DNA of 64,000 bases from Thiomicrorhabdus sp. (GCF_963662555.1 NZ_OY759719.1:2128985-2192984); one strand, 5' to 3'; positions 26,740 to 36,500 are shown, counted from the first letter of the stretch. A program made the numbers and translations. Notes: generated from the sequence alone by a model not told the origin.

Positions 26740-29064
26740 TCAATAATCGTTTTTTATAGCCAATCTCTTGGACATAAAATACGACAAACTGTAAACCCAA
26801 AAAACGCCAATAAGCACCGTTAAGCCAATCGCATTAAGCAATGCTAATTGGCTTAAACTTAATATGCTAAACGAACCTATCGTAGTAAAAAATGCCACGA
26901 GTACTGAACGGTTCCATTCATTACCATCCTCCTTTTGCACAGCACCTTCAAAAAACAGTAATGCATAATCAATTCCAATCGCTGCTACCAGCATTAGACT
27001 CATTAAATGGAAAATACTCAGCGAAACATTCAGTAATGCAAAGGTCGCTAATGTAAAACCCATGGCCATTAAAATCGGAACTAAAACCGTTAATATTGGT
27101 TTGATATTTCGGTATTTCAACCAAAGACTCAAGGCTATCACCGCAATAATAAAACTGAGTATTTGGAAGAGTTTAGTACGAATCTCTGAAATTTGCTGGG
27201 CCACCAAACTTCGTTGATTAAAATAAATCAGGCCTGTATCACGATGCTTTGTCACAAAATCTTGGATTGCTTGATCCGATGACACGCCTGACAGATTAAT
27301 CACACCAATCATTTGATCAGATATAGGCAATGCTAATTGCTTGGCTAACTGTGCGAAATTCCCTGACGAATCGATAAACTGAGCATACGTCAACAAAGGT
27401 AAGTTCTTACTCTGTTCTACGCTATTTACAAAGGATTGAAAATGTTTGCTTTTAAACCCCGTCCCCTCCACAGCTTGGCTTAACTCCGTTTTAAGGGAAT
27501 TTAAATCAGGTAAAGTTTGTTGACGATGAGTTTGCTCAACTTGGCTAGGAAGAATCTGCGAAAGCATTTGAAACTGCGTTATTGCTCCTGAAGTTTTTAA
27601 TGCATTTAACTCAGCCAATAAATCTTCTTCTTTTTGCAAAAGTGATTCAATGTTACTAGCGGGTAAAAGTAGTTTTTTTCCTGCTTCCTGATAGTTAAAC
27701 AGCGTTCTTAATTGCTTATCTGTAGAAATTAAATCTTTTGAAACCGGACTTAAACTAGCGATATCATCCTGCCACTGGATTGGCTTGAAATATAAAACGG
27801 CTGTAATAATGACCAGGCCTGGTAAAACATAAAAAATCAAATTAGAAGAGCCACTAATACTGTTATTAACAGACTTTTTTAGGTTAGCTAAGTCATTAAC
27901 CTCTTTCACCTCATCAAACTTATAAAACTCAGCCAAATATGGCCTGAGAGCATAAGTCACCAATAACGCCGATAACAGGCCACTTGAAGCAAATATCGCT
28001 ATCTGTTGCAAACCTTCAATATTTGTCCACCACAACATCAAGAATCCAAACGCGCTGGTTAACGCCCCCAAACGAATCGTTGGCCATAGCCTTAATACCA
28101 CAGATGTTTTTCTAGATTGATATGCAGAGATGGTGTGAATGGGGTAATCAATCGCCACACCTAATAAAATTGCACCTAAAGCCAAGGTAATCATCTGCAT
28201 ATGACCAAAGAAGCTAATTGTGCTTAATATCCCCACTAAAAAAGCAACCACCAGAGGTAAGCTGCTATAAAAAATGAGTTTAGTTGAGCGAAAGGCCACA
28301 AAAAGAGCTAAAAACACCATAACAACCGCTAAACTCGTAATCCAGTTAACCGCCTGTTTAATTTGCTGCTCGGCCTGTAAAGACACCCAGTCTGAGCCAG
28401 ATAACTGAAAATGATCTTTACCTAAAATAGAGACTAGGTTGTCATAAATATCAGAAAGAACTTGAGGATCTTTTTGGCTATTAATCAATAATAATGCACG
28501 GTTATTTTCAACATTGACCCACACACCGTTTTCTTTGGCCAACTGCGAACTAGGTTTTAACTGCTTTTGATAGATTCCCCACTGAAAAGTAGGATCATCT
28601 AACAACCAGTGTTTATCCAATACAAATCCTAATTGGTACTCTTGCCATCTTTTCTTGATATCAGATTGAAGCTCTAAAGTCTCAAATTGTGTGAGTAAAT
28701 AACGATAAGGGTAAAGTTTTGGTGGAGATTTACCTTGTAGTGGACTCTGAAAAATTTCTGAGCCATTTAAGACTTGTTTTACACCTGGCAAAATTAATAG
28801 TTGAGATTTAACAGACTGGCTCAGCTCATTCTGCTTTTGTTGAGAAGTCTCTGCTTTAATAGCAAGCATTAACCAACTCGTTGCCTGAGTTTCAGCCAAT
28901 CGGTTTTTTAGGTACTGAGACTCAATACTCTGTTGGTTTGGAAAAAATTGACTGATGTTGTTTTGAAATGGAGATTTATTAAAATAAAACGTCCACCCAG
29001 CCCACAAAAAAATGAAAATAAAAATCCAGATTAATGGCTGAAAATTGAACAGGCGATTCATCAT
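26740..29064 (-). CDS. MMPL/RND-family exporter
   Basis: I start it at ATG 29064 (MMNRLFNFQ), which overlaps the LolA-like stop as ATGA and gives 774 residues. It has an N-terminal helix, a periplasmic domain, six helices (about 240-400), a second periplasmic domain and six more helices near the C-terminus, the two-fold MMPL/RND layout. LGVAIDYPIHT and AIGIDYALLF are the mid-membrane acidic motifs thought to relay protons. MMPL exporters in aryl polyene clusters are believed to lift the pigment lipid from the inner membrane. LolA-like and acyltransferase genes precede it. Confidence 0.9.
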   Translation of the reverse strand: MMNRLFNFQPLIWIFIFIFLWAGWTFYFNKSPFQNNISQFFPNQQSIESQYLKNRLAETQATSWLMLAIKAETSQQKQNELSQSVKSQLLILPGVKQVLNGSEIFQSPLQGKSPPKLYPYRYLLTQFETLELQSDIKKRWQEYQLGFVLDKHWLLDDPTFQWGIYQKQLKPSSQLAKENGVWVNVENNRALLLINSQKDPQVLSDIYDNLVSILGKDHFQLSGSDWVSLQAEQQIKQAVNWITSLAVVMVFLALFVAFRSTKLIFYSSLPLVVAFLVGILSTISFFGHMQMITLALGAILLGVAIDYPIHTISAYQSRKTSVVLRLWPTIRLGALTSAFGFLMLWWTNIEGLQQIAIFASSGLLSALLVTYALRPYLAEFYKFDEVKEVNDLANLKKSVNNSISGSSNLIFYVLPGLVIITAVLYFKPIQWQDDIASLSPVSKDLISTDKQLRTLFNYQEAGKKLLLPASNIESLLQKEEDLLAELNALKTSGAITQFQMLSQILPSQVEQTHRQQTLPDLNSLKTELSQAVEGTGFKSKHFQSFVNSVEQSKNLPLLTYAQFIDSSGNFAQLAKQLALPISDQMIGVINLSGVSSDQAIQDFVTKHRDTGLIYFNQRSLVAQQISEIRTKLFQILSFIIAVIALSLWLKYRNIKPILTVLVPILMAMGFTLATFALLNVSLSIFHLMSLMLVAAIGIDYALLFFEGAVQKEDGNEWNRSVLVAFFTTIGSFSILSLSQLALLNAIGLTVLIGVFWVYSLSYFMSKRLAIKNDY
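27812..27823. repeat. ACCAGGCCTGGT palindrome copy 6
   Basis: Perfect 12-mer followed by AAAA. Inside the MMPL gene (minus strand), read Pro-Gly-Leu-Val. Confidence 0.9.
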
Positions 29065-29660
29065 TTTAGTAATGTAGAATTCGTTGGCAGAGTTTGCAAT
29101 GAAAGCTTTCGCCAATCCCCAGAAGTCTGGGTAAACAGAATCGATTGTATTTCAGTCTTATCACCCACCAATAATACTTCTTGAATCTGTTTTTTTAACT
29201 GATTAATTGGAATCAATCGGAGTTTCCAATGATTATTTTCTTCATCCAAAAAAACGAGTTGAAAGTCTTTTTTTACCAGAGCAAGCCTACCATTAAGAAT
29301 ATTCAGAAAAGTCCTTGAGAATAATGTAATTTCAGGAGAATTCTCAATAGATAACTCTAACTTACGATTGGGAAAATCAATCTTAACCACGTTATCAGAA
29401 AACGTTATTTTGCCCTCAAACGGCTTCCTATAATGCTGTTCAAGAAAATTAGGTGCACGATAATGCATCACACCCGACTTATTCTGTGAAATTTCAAGCA
29501 AAGGATCAAACTGCTCTTCAGTAAAAAGTTTATCTGCACTTTCAACCTGACTCCAAGCCTTAAATAAGGTAGCTACATCCATCTGATTAGAAAAGGCTAA
29601 TCCAGGAAAACACAGGCCAATTAGAGCAATGACTTTAAATACATACAGGTTACACTTCAT
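29061..29660 (-). CDS. LolA-like outer-membrane carrier protein
   Basis: Starting at ATG 29660 gives 199 residues with a signal peptide (MKCNLYVFKVIALIGLCFPG then AFS). The mature region FTEEQFDPLLEISQNKSGV and YRKPFEGKITF resembles the LolA half-barrel, where a lipoprotein-like or lipid cargo is carried through the periplasm. It overlaps the preceding acyltransferase by 11 bp and the following MMPL gene by 4 bp. It likely hands the exported pigment lipid to the outer membrane; this is inference from cluster context. Confidence 0.78.
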   Translation of the reverse strand: MKCNLYVFKVIALIGLCFPGLAFSNQMDVATLFKAWSQVESADKLFTEEQFDPLLEISQNKSGVMHYRAPNFLEQHYRKPFEGKITFSDNVVKIDFPNRKLELSIENSPEITLFSRTFLNILNGRLALVKKDFQLVFLDEENNHWKLRLIPINQLKKQIQEVLLVGDKTEIQSILFTQTSGDWRKLSLQTLPTNSTLLK

Positions 29661-30540
29661 GATCAGCTTCAATCCAATAAGGGTAAAAGTTAAACCAGTT
29701 ATAGGGTGATTTTTTACACTGTAAAGCCAATGCATCGGCAAAAGTTTGAGCAATCATTTGTACAGTATCATTAGGATTTGGCTTCATTTGTATGTATTCA
29801 ACATAATAACGGTTTCCTCCCTCATATCGAGAAAAGAAAAAATTAGTGGGAAATGGATAACGCTTAACCATCTCGAAAATACCCGCTGGTAGCAAAATCT
29901 TATCACCTAAAAAATCAACCAACAATGTCTTGCTGTCTCCTATCGGCCTATCTGCTAACAGTGCAATAGAGGTACCCGACTTTAAATTTTCATAAATTTC
30001 AAAAGTCGTTTCCAATCCTTTATATGCGATAACATTTTCATAAAATTCTGGATTCAATTGTTTCATCAAATTAACAACAATTTGATTATGCTCAAGCTTA
30101 ATAACGGGCTTTATTTCATAATGCTTATCCATCGCCTGAGTTTTAAGAGCGTCCACACTGCCAAAGTGACCACTTAAAAAAAACTGCCCAGGACTATCAA
30201 CAAAGGAATCAATAACTTCTTGTCGCTGATGATAAGTAATGGTGAATAAATGATATTTACCTGTTAAAAAATAAACCCTATCCAACAAAACGGCAGCGAA
30301 CCAAAAAAAATGTTTATAAACATGAAAAATACTCGGTTTTACTGGCAAAACCTTAGATAAATAATGCCTTGAAACCTTACGTTTTTGGGGAGCAATCAAT
30401 ACATAAAACAATACAATCGGATAAAGCAACAAACGTACACTCCAACGTGGAAGTTTTATGGCTAAATTGATAATTAAACTAAGCCAAAAGCCGTTAGACA
30501 TCTCTTTTTCTTGCTGCCAACTTGAGTTCGGTTTATCCAT
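29650..30540 (-). CDS. LpxL-like acyltransferase (lysophospholipid acyltransferase family)
   Basis: With ATG at 30540 (MDKPNSSWQ) the protein has 296 residues and overlaps the apeI-like stop by 8 bp. The acyltransferase motif SGHFGSVDAL is HX4D, and ALLADRPIGDSKTLLVDF follows as in the LpxL/HtrB superfamily. An N-terminal hydrophobic segment anchors it to the inner membrane. It probably attaches the polyene acyl chain to its lipid anchor. Confidence 0.85.
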   Translation of the reverse strand: MDKPNSSWQQEKEMSNGFWLSLIINLAIKLPRWSVRLLLYPIVLFYVLIAPQKRKVSRHYLSKVLPVKPSIFHVYKHFFWFAAVLLDRVYFLTGKYHLFTITYHQRQEVIDSFVDSPGQFFLSGHFGSVDALKTQAMDKHYEIKPVIKLEHNQIVVNLMKQLNPEFYENVIAYKGLETTFEIYENLKSGTSIALLADRPIGDSKTLLVDFLGDKILLPAGIFEMVKRYPFPTNFFFSRYEGGNRYYVEYIQMKPNPNDTVQMIAQTFADALALQCKKSPYNWFNFYPYWIEADHEV

Positions 30541-30856
30541 CGTTAAACTCTGCACATTTGATTTTGCCAGTGACTTTTTTTTGGCCCGAAACAACATGAT
30601 TTAAATTGAAAGATAGCGTTTTATGTTCATGTAATCGATTCAGATCGATTTCAATTTCAATCACCTCTTCAGGAAGAGTCGGAGATAAAAACTTTACTTG
30701 AATTAACTCAATGATTTCCCAACCAGCCAGATGCTTTTTAATCATTGACTCAAGCTGTTCCAGCAAGACGACGCCGGGTACAATTGGGTTCCCTGGAAAG
30801 TGTCCTGCCAGACTTGGATGTTTTGCAGAAATTTTAAATGAATCAACTTTTTTCAT
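30533..30856 (-). CDS. apeI: ApeI-type 3-hydroxyacyl-ACP dehydratase (FabZ-like)
   Basis: A 107-residue single hotdog domain. HPSLAGHFPGNPIVPGVVLLE is the FabA/FabZ active-site region (split here: GHFPGNPIVPG holds the catalytic His). It is shorter than housekeeping FabZ and matches the ApeI form that cooperates with ApeP. It follows the ligase gene by 2 bp and overlaps the acyltransferase start. Confidence 0.88.
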   Translation of the reverse strand: MKKVDSFKISAKHPSLAGHFPGNPIVPGVVLLEQLESMIKKHLAGWEIIELIQVKFLSPTLPEEVIEIEIDLNRLHEHKTLSFNLNHVVSGQKKVTGKIKCAEFNDG

Positions 30857-30858
30857 AA

Positions 30859-32268
30859 CTACTCATTAAACATTCTAAGAATCTTGCGAGGCAACATTTC
30901 AAATAAGTCACTATATAAAACCTTACCTAACTCATTTCTAGGAAGCTTTGGCATATAAAAAATCGACCTCGGCAAAAAAGAAGGGTCGATACATTTTCTA
31001 AGTTCGGCCAAAATATCCGATTTAGGTAATGTGGACACAACAAAAACCGCTAATCTTTCAGAGGTTTTACATTGAATAAAGACGCCTTCAACAATACCAG
31101 AAATCCCTTGTAAATGGGTATTGATTTCCGAAAGCGAGGCTCTTTTACCTGCCACCTTAATCAGATCTGTACTACGTTTTCCGAGTCTAAAGCTAGCTTC
31201 ATCCAAACACTCTATTTTGTCATTTAACGGTTGAAAACTATCCAAGCCTTTTGTTTTTACCAAAACACCCCCATCTCGGGTTTTGGTAAATCTTACACCT
31301 GAATAGCACTGCCAAACGTCTGACTGAGCGGTTTGCCTTGAGGCTATAGATGCGGTTTCTGTACTCCCATATACTTCAAAAACACTAACATTCATTTCAC
31401 ATTCAGCTTGCAGTGCTAACTCTCTAGTTAAAGGAGCGGTTGCTGACAATAATCGACTCAGACTATTCGGCCATTCAGTTGAAGAAGACACAAGGTTTTT
31501 AATATGTAATGGTGTTGATACAAGCAAACTTGGTTGCCCTTTATTTGCATTTAAAGCATGAACAATCTCTTCTGGAAACATTGGCTTATCAAACCAAATA
31601 GATGCCCTTGAGAACAGAGGCCAAAATATTGAAGTTTCAAGACCAAACATATGTTGCGAAGGAACTGTTGTCACCATATAACAAGGCTCCATTAGAGAGA
31701 ATCGTTCTATCGCTAACTCTGCTGAGTTAATCATATTACGCCAAGTTTTAATGATTTTTTTGGGCAGGCCTGTTGAACCAGAAGTATAGAGCCAAATCTC
31801 TGAATCTTGTATGCTCTCCAATGTATCGCTTAACCACTGATCGCTAATCTCGGTATTTGAATCTTTCACACCTTGAATAACTTTATCAATCTCAACCGAC
31901 TGAATCTGATTCTGACTTTCTAAAGAATGCGGTAGATCATCACTAAGAACCATAAGTTCTGGCATATCGACTTTTAAATTAGATAAGGTTTTATCTGCCA
32001 AATTAGGAGGTAAAACAACACGACCTTTTTGCATGGCAACGGCTAATAAAGCGATAAGAAAATGGTGTCGCTGCTGGTATAGCAACAATAAAGAAAAGTG
32101 TGAATTATGATTTTTATCGAAAAGAAGTTTGCGGAATTGCTCCGCAGCTAAAAACACTTCTTTTCGAGTTAAGGCTTTCTCTTCATTTTGATGAAGTATA
32201 AATGGCTCTGACAACCAAGCCTGGTGAAAACCTTCCTGAGATTGACTTGATAAATGAGGTAAGAGCAT
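30859..32268 (-). CDS. AMP-dependent acyl/aryl-ACP ligase
   Basis: A 469-residue member of the ANL adenylating superfamily. Motifs: the P-loop-like WLYTSGSTGLPKK, EVYGSTETAS, and a C-terminal PRNELGKVLYS carrying the catalytic lysine. In aryl polyene pathways the ApeH ligase loads the aryl starter acid onto ACP. The ACP gene is 12 bp upstream. The starter acid itself cannot be inferred. Confidence 0.88.
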   Translation of the reverse strand: MLLPHLSSQSQEGFHQAWLSEPFILHQNEEKALTRKEVFLAAEQFRKLLFDKNHNSHFSLLLLYQQRHHFLIALLAVAMQKGRVVLPPNLADKTLSNLKVDMPELMVLSDDLPHSLESQNQIQSVEIDKVIQGVKDSNTEISDQWLSDTLESIQDSEIWLYTSGSTGLPKKIIKTWRNMINSAELAIERFSLMEPCYMVTTVPSQHMFGLETSIFWPLFSRASIWFDKPMFPEEIVHALNANKGQPSLLVSTPLHIKNLVSSSTEWPNSLSRLLSATAPLTRELALQAECEMNVSVFEVYGSTETASIASRQTAQSDVWQCYSGVRFTKTRDGGVLVKTKGLDSFQPLNDKIECLDEASFRLGKRSTDLIKVAGKRASLSEINTHLQGISGIVEGVFIQCKTSERLAVFVVSTLPKSDILAELRKCIDPSFLPRSIFYMPKLPRNELGKVLYSDLFEMLPRKILRMFNE

Positions 32269-32280
32269 TACTGAAAATAA

Positions 32281-32550
32281 TCAGCTCTTTTTATTTTTTT
32301 GAACATAATCAGTTAATGAAGCAACTGATGAAAAAATCTCATTAACATTTTCATCCCCTGCACCGATTTTAACGCCATATTTCTTACTCAATTCCAAGGA
32401 GATTTCAAGTGCATCAATCGAGTCTAAACCTAATCCATTTGTAAAAATTTGATCATCAGGTTTAATGTCTTGGGCTTCAATATCTTCAAGGTTTACAGCT
32501 TCTATAATCAACTCCGCTATTTCAAGCTGCTCAGATGTTAATGCCGACAT
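32281..32550 (-). CDS. Acyl carrier protein
   Basis: An 89-residue acidic ACP with the phosphopantetheine-bearing Ser44 in GLGLDSIDALE. It has a GGAA ribosome site before the ATG. It is the first gene of the minus arm core, followed by ligase, dehydratase, acyltransferase, LolA-like and MMPL genes. Only one ACP is visible, where E. coli-type clusters have two. Confidence 0.93.
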   Translation of the reverse strand: MSALTSEQLEIAELIIEAVNLEDIEAQDIKPDDQIFTNGLGLDSIDALEISLELSKKYGVKIGAGDENVNEIFSSVASLTDYVQKNKKS

Positions 32551-32676
32551 AATTTTGTTCCTAACTATTTAACTAATTTTTAAAGATGCATATTATACAA
32601 GAAAACAGTATAAACACGCATAATAAAGCTCTAATGTACTCAAGGTTTATTCATTAAAACAGAGACAATATAGTGT

Positions 32677-33378
32677 TTATTGGTAGGCTTTTTTAAACCA
32701 TTCCTTAGTTTCCAAATTGATAGACTTAATATCCTTATCAGAAACACCATTCAATTTTTTTACATAGACTTCAACTACACCTGGTTTTTTGATAAAAGTA
32801 CCTTTAGGCCAAAATTCACCCGCATTATGGGCAACCAAGTACACTGGTACATTTTCTTGCTTAGCTAAAATTGCACCGCCTGAATTAATATCAGATTCTT
32901 CTCCGGGTTTAATACGAGTACCACCTGGAAAGATAACAACCCAAAAATTATTTACTAAAGCTTTGTGTCCCTCTTTTTTTACTTTTTTTATCGCTTCAAA
33001 AGTTTTATTTCGATCAATTAAAATGGATTCAATAATGACCAAAATAAGACCAAAAAAAGGTATGTGTTTAAGCTCTTTTTTTACAACATTGATTTGTAAA
33101 GGAAAAATAGAATGAAATGCTAATGCTTCCCAAGTCGATTCGTGTCTAGATAAAATGATACTTGCTTGATCTTCAACAAGACTATCATCGTAATGAACAA
33201 CATGCTTAATATTACAAGTAAGCCTTAACCAAATTAGACTTATACGCACACCAAGACGCATAAACTGTAGACGTCTTTTTAAGGGTAGCACTTGTAACAT
33301 TAAGCCTATTGTCGCAAATACAACAACATTAGAATAATGTCCTAAATAAAAAAGTAGTGATCTTATTGCCAATATCAT
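32677..33378 (-). CDS. 1-acyl-glycerol-3-phosphate acyltransferase (PlsC family)
   Basis: Starting at ATG 33378 the protein has 233 residues; a TTG at 33411 would add 11. Two N-terminal hydrophobic stretches anchor it. The catalytic box is SRHESTWE (HX4E), a known variant of HX4D, with the downstream IFPGGTRIKPGE substrate motif. It is 126 bp upstream of the ACP gene in the same direction. It may serve the pigment lipid or be the housekeeping PlsC; I cannot tell which. Confidence 0.85.
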   Translation of the reverse strand: MILAIRSLLFYLGHYSNVVVFATIGLMLQVLPLKRRLQFMRLGVRISLIWLRLTCNIKHVVHYDDSLVEDQASIILSRHESTWEALAFHSIFPLQINVVKKELKHIPFFGLILVIIESILIDRNKTFEAIKKVKKEGHKALVNNFWVVIFPGGTRIKPGEESDINSGGAILAKQENVPVYLVAHNAGEFWPKGTFIKKPGVVEVYVKKLNGVSDKDIKSINLETKEWFKKAYQ

Positions 33379-33740
33379 TGGATTTACTATATTAGATTCA
33401 TTGAAATACAAATTAAGTTTGATGCATTATAAGGAACTAAAAAAAATTAGCTAAAAAATTAACCAATTCAATTCATAACTCTCTTTGTCACATAGTCGTC
33501 TAAATACATGTAGAGCTTAACCACAGCTTGCTAATATCTAACATTCATACCTAAAAACCATGCAATCTTTCAATGTGTTAAAAGAATTTAGCAACTTGAA
33601 GAATGACTTCAATGTAAAAAATTACTTAATTTACTCTCAAACACATTCAACAGTTCGTACAGACTACTATCTTAAAAGTTAGCTACAATTTCTTATAAGA
33701 AAAGAAATATGTAAACAAAAACATTAATAGGATTTTGCTT
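33379..33740. other. Divergent AT-rich gap
   Basis: A 362-bp gap between the PlsC-like gene and the EmrA-like gene. AT-rich, with no gene and no strong repeat seen. It should contain both promoters. No regulator gene is next to the efflux pair. Confidence 0.4.
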
Positions 33741-34736
33741 ATGAAATGGTTAAAAAAATTGCTCATTTTGGCTATCTTGATAGCACTTGGCTCAGCAATC
33801 TATTTTTGGTGGCAATATCAAGCTCAGTACCCTTCTACTAATGATGCCTATGTAGATGCCAACCGTGTATACATCAGCCCACAAGTTCAAGCTCCCATTC
33901 AAGAAATTAAAGTTAAGCCTTTTGAACACGTTAAAAAAGGTCAGCTGTTGTTACGCTTAGATCCAAGTCAATTTAATCTGGCTTTAAACCAAGCACAGGC
34001 TCAATTAACTCTGGCCAAAACCCAAGCAGTATCTGCCCAAGCCAATATTGACAATGTTCAATCACAAAAGAAAGAGCTCCAAAGTGAATACGATTATTTG
34101 TTAATCGATAATAAACGTATTCAAAGTATGACTAAAAAAGGACTCTCTTCTCAACAAAAAGAAGATGAAAGCACATATAAACTCAAAGAAACAAAGTCAA
34201 AATTAAATGCAGCAGAATCAGCAATAAGAGCATCACAAGCAAAATTATCTGAGGCTCAAGCACAAATTGCATCGGCTAATGTTGCGGTAGATTTAGCTAA
34301 ATTAAATCTGCAACGAACCTATGTTACTGCACCTGATGATGGTGTCTTAGGAGACTTTAATGTGCAGCCAGGTCAATATGTGAATACCGGTGAGAAGTTG
34401 TTTCCATTGATTCGTGATGATAGTTATTGGCTTATAGCCAACTTTAAAGAAACTGATTTACCCAGGATTAAAACAGGGCAATCCGCCAAGATTGTTTTAG
34501 ATTTAGCTCCAAATTTAGTTTTGACGGGTCATGTTGATTCCATCAGCCCTGCTAGTGGTTCTGCATTTTCAATGATACCTTCACAAAATGCGACAGGAAA
34601 TTGGGTAAAAGTGACTCAACGTTTTCCTATTAGAATCCATATAGATATGACTAAAAATGATAGCAAAGCCCTCCAAGCTTTAAGAGTTGGTGCAAGTGCT
34701 ACCATAACTTTAGATACCCACTCTACTACTGAGTAA
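33741..34736 (+). CDS. HlyD/EmrA-family membrane fusion protein
   Basis: The ATG at 33741 is preceded by AGGAT and gives 331 residues (a TTG two codons earlier is unlikely). One N-terminal membrane helix (about 5-26), then a lipoyl-like half motif (VYISPQVQAPIQEIKV), a coiled-coil hairpin (about 80-185) and the second lipoyl half (TYVTAPDDGVLGDFNV). It bridges the MFS pump to an outer-membrane channel. The pump gene follows after 5 bp. Confidence 0.92.
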   Translation: MKWLKKLLILAILIALGSAIYFWWQYQAQYPSTNDAYVDANRVYISPQVQAPIQEIKVKPFEHVKKGQLLLRLDPSQFNLALNQAQAQLTLAKTQAVSAQANIDNVQSQKKELQSEYDYLLIDNKRIQSMTKKGLSSQQKEDESTYKLKETKSKLNAAESAIRASQAKLSEAQAQIASANVAVDLAKLNLQRTYVTAPDDGVLGDFNVQPGQYVNTGEKLFPLIRDDSYWLIANFKETDLPRIKTGQSAKIVLDLAPNLVLTGHVDSISPASGSAFSMIPSQNATGNWVKVTQRFPIRIHIDMTKNDSKALQALRVGASATITLDTHSTTE

Positions 34737-34741
34737 TTGAC

Positions 34742-36265
34742 ATGACTGAGTCGGTTACTCAAGCTCCAGAGATTAATATCGCTAAATCGGGTGTACCCAG
34801 AGGGTTGATATCGATAACTGTGATGTTGACTACCATCATGGTTATTTTAGACATGACGATTGTTAATGTTGCTTTGCCCGACATGATGGGTGCATTGGGT
34901 GCAACCTCAGAACAAATTACCTGGGTGTTAACCAGTTATATAGTCATTGAAGCGATTATGATCCCCTTAACTGGCTTTTGGGTAAAAATGTTTGGTCGTA
35001 AACGATTAATGCTCATCAGTATTACTGGTTTTTTAGTCGCATCAGCTTTATGTGGACAAGCAGACTCTTTAGTCGAAATGGTCATCTTCCGCTTATTTCA
35101 AGGCTTCTTTGGTGCTTCTGTTGTACCTCTATCTCAATCAATAATGGTTGATACTTTCCCTAAGGAAGAACGCGGGAAAGCCATGGCTCTATGGGGTGTT
35201 GGCATTATGTTAGCCCCTGTACTAGGACCAACTTTAGGTGGTTATATCACTGATCATCTTGATTGGCGTTGGGTGTTTTACATTAATTTACCCGTGGGTG
35301 CTTTAAACTTTATGATGGCTTGGGCGTTACTCAACTATGAACCAGGTCAAAAAGTAAAAGCCGATTGGTTAGGTGCTGGGCTTTTGGCACTGGGTATTGG
35401 TTGTTTACAGTTTATGTTAGACCGTGGCAATGATGACAACTGGTTTGACTCTATGACGATTCAAGCCGTAGCCCTAATCAGTATGCTTGCGTTAATCACC
35501 TTTGTATGGCGATCATGGGGAAGAGCAGACAGTATTGTTAATTTAGCTTTACTCAAAGACCGCAATTTAGCAACGGCTAGTTTTATGATGTTTGTTTTTG
35601 GTTTTGGTCTGTTTGGCACTATTGCATTACAACCCTTAATGCTTGAAAACCTATTCAACTATGATGCACAAACTGCAGGCCTGGTAATGGCTCCTCGAGG
35701 AATTGCTTCTGCAATTGGAATGTTTGCCATTTCACGATTTATTAACCATGTAGATTTACGTTGGATTATTGCAACAGGTTTGTGCTTTGCAGCAACTGGA
35801 ACCTACCTATTCAGTATTCAAGACTTAAACTCAGCCGAAATTAACTTTGTCATCCCTGCCGTCGTTCAAGGGTTTGGTATGGGAATGATATTTGTGCCTT
35901 TATCAACCTTAGCCTATGAAACCCTTCAAAAATCTCAAACCAGCCAAGCAGCCGGTATTTACAATGTGGCAAGAACTATTGGTAGCTCAGTTGGTATCTC
36001 CATCGCCATTTCCGTTTTAAATCATAGTAATCATCAAAGCCAGGTAGGGTTAAGCAGTCATATACAAGTTAATAACCCAGAAGTGGTAAATTGGCTCGCA
36101 ACCCAAAACTTAACCGTACAAATGCCAGAATCAATCATCGCATTAACAAACGAAGTAAATAGGCAAGCAATGATGGTCGCATTTAATGACACCTTTTCAG
36201 CGGTAATGCTAAGCTTTATTGTCTTGGCTCCACTACTCATCTTAATAAGAAAAAGAAGTCATTAA
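34742..36265 (+). CDS. DHA2-family drug efflux MFS (EmrB-like)
   Basis: A 507-residue DHA2 transporter with 14 helices. LDMTIVNVALPDM is the motif D1 region, GRKRLM the motif A loop and GVGIMLAPVLGPTLGGYI motif C of antiporters. With the upstream fusion protein it forms an EmrAB-type pump exporting hydrophobic compounds; the substrate is unknown. It lies just beside the tRNA island and has no obvious terminator of its own before the displaced tRNA end. Confidence 0.93.
   Translation: MTESVTQAPEINIAKSGVPRGLISITVMLTTIMVILDMTIVNVALPDMMGALGATSEQITWVLTSYIVIEAIMIPLTGFWVKMFGRKRLMLISITGFLVASALCGQADSLVEMVIFRLFQGFFGASVVPLSQSIMVDTFPKEERGKAMALWGVGIMLAPVLGPTLGGYITDHLDWRWVFYINLPVGALNFMMAWALLNYEPGQKVKADWLGAGLLALGIGCLQFMLDRGNDDNWFDSMTIQAVALISMLALITFVWRSWGRADSIVNLALLKDRNLATASFMMFVFGFGLFGTIALQPLMLENLFNYDAQTAGLVMAPRGIASAIGMFAISRFINHVDLRWIIATGLCFAATGTYLFSIQDLNSAEINFVIPAVVQGFGMGMIFVPLSTLAYETLQKSQTSQAAGIYNVARTIGSSVGISIAISVLNHSNHQSQVGLSSHIQVNNPEVVNWLATQNLTVQMPESIIALTNEVNRQAMMVAFNDTFSAVMLSFIVLAPLLILIRKRSH
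35674..35685. repeat. ACCAGGCCTGGT palindrome copy 7
   Basis: TGCAGGCCTGGT, core intact with two mismatches in the first two bases, followed by AATG. Inside the EmrB-like gene, read Ala-Gly-Leu-Val. Confidence 0.65.
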
Positions 36266-36334
36266 AAACAGAAAAGTTAAATTTAAGAGAATCGTACAAA
36301 CCCCAGACAAATATAATTTTGCCAATAAAAAAGT

Positions 36335-36416
36335 AGACATCTCATAAGAGAATATCTGGCTTTAGAATGTGGTAGCGAGGGCTGGATTTGAACCAACGAC
36401 CTTCCGGTTATGAGCC
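36335..36416 (-). repeat. Displaced 3' end of tRNA-fMet (att site, left)
   Basis: 82 bp matching 39636-39717 with two mismatches, offset exactly 3301 bp. It contains the last 47 nt of the initiator tRNA including CCA, plus the downstream terminator stem. The match stops at TTATGAGCC, the anticodon loop, and the 5' half of the tRNA is missing. This is the footprint of site-specific integration into the anticodon loop of a tRNA gene. Confidence 0.9.
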
Positions 36417-36500
36417 ACTATTTTTAATTGTTTCAACAATTTAACAATGCTTTCAACAACCCTAATATACGGTTAAACTACTTTAGTCAACTTTGTAAAT
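36406..36500. repeat. Element end sequence A
   Basis: Starting at GGTTATGAGCCACTATTT, about 95 bp resemble 37248-37345: shared blocks include TATGAGCCACTATTT, CAACAACCCTAATA and CGGTTAAAC-ACTTT. It abuts the displaced tRNA end, so it is the end of an integrated element. Confidence 0.75.

Noticed and set aside
29061..29115. Longer N-terminus of the MMPL protein
   Set aside because: The first 17 residues would overlap the LolA-like gene deeply. The ATGA overlap at 29061-29064 is the usual coupling signal.
36335..36416. A second functional tRNA-Met gene
   Set aside because: Only the 3' 47 nt exist. The 5' half is replaced by unrelated AT-rich sequence, so no cloverleaf can form.
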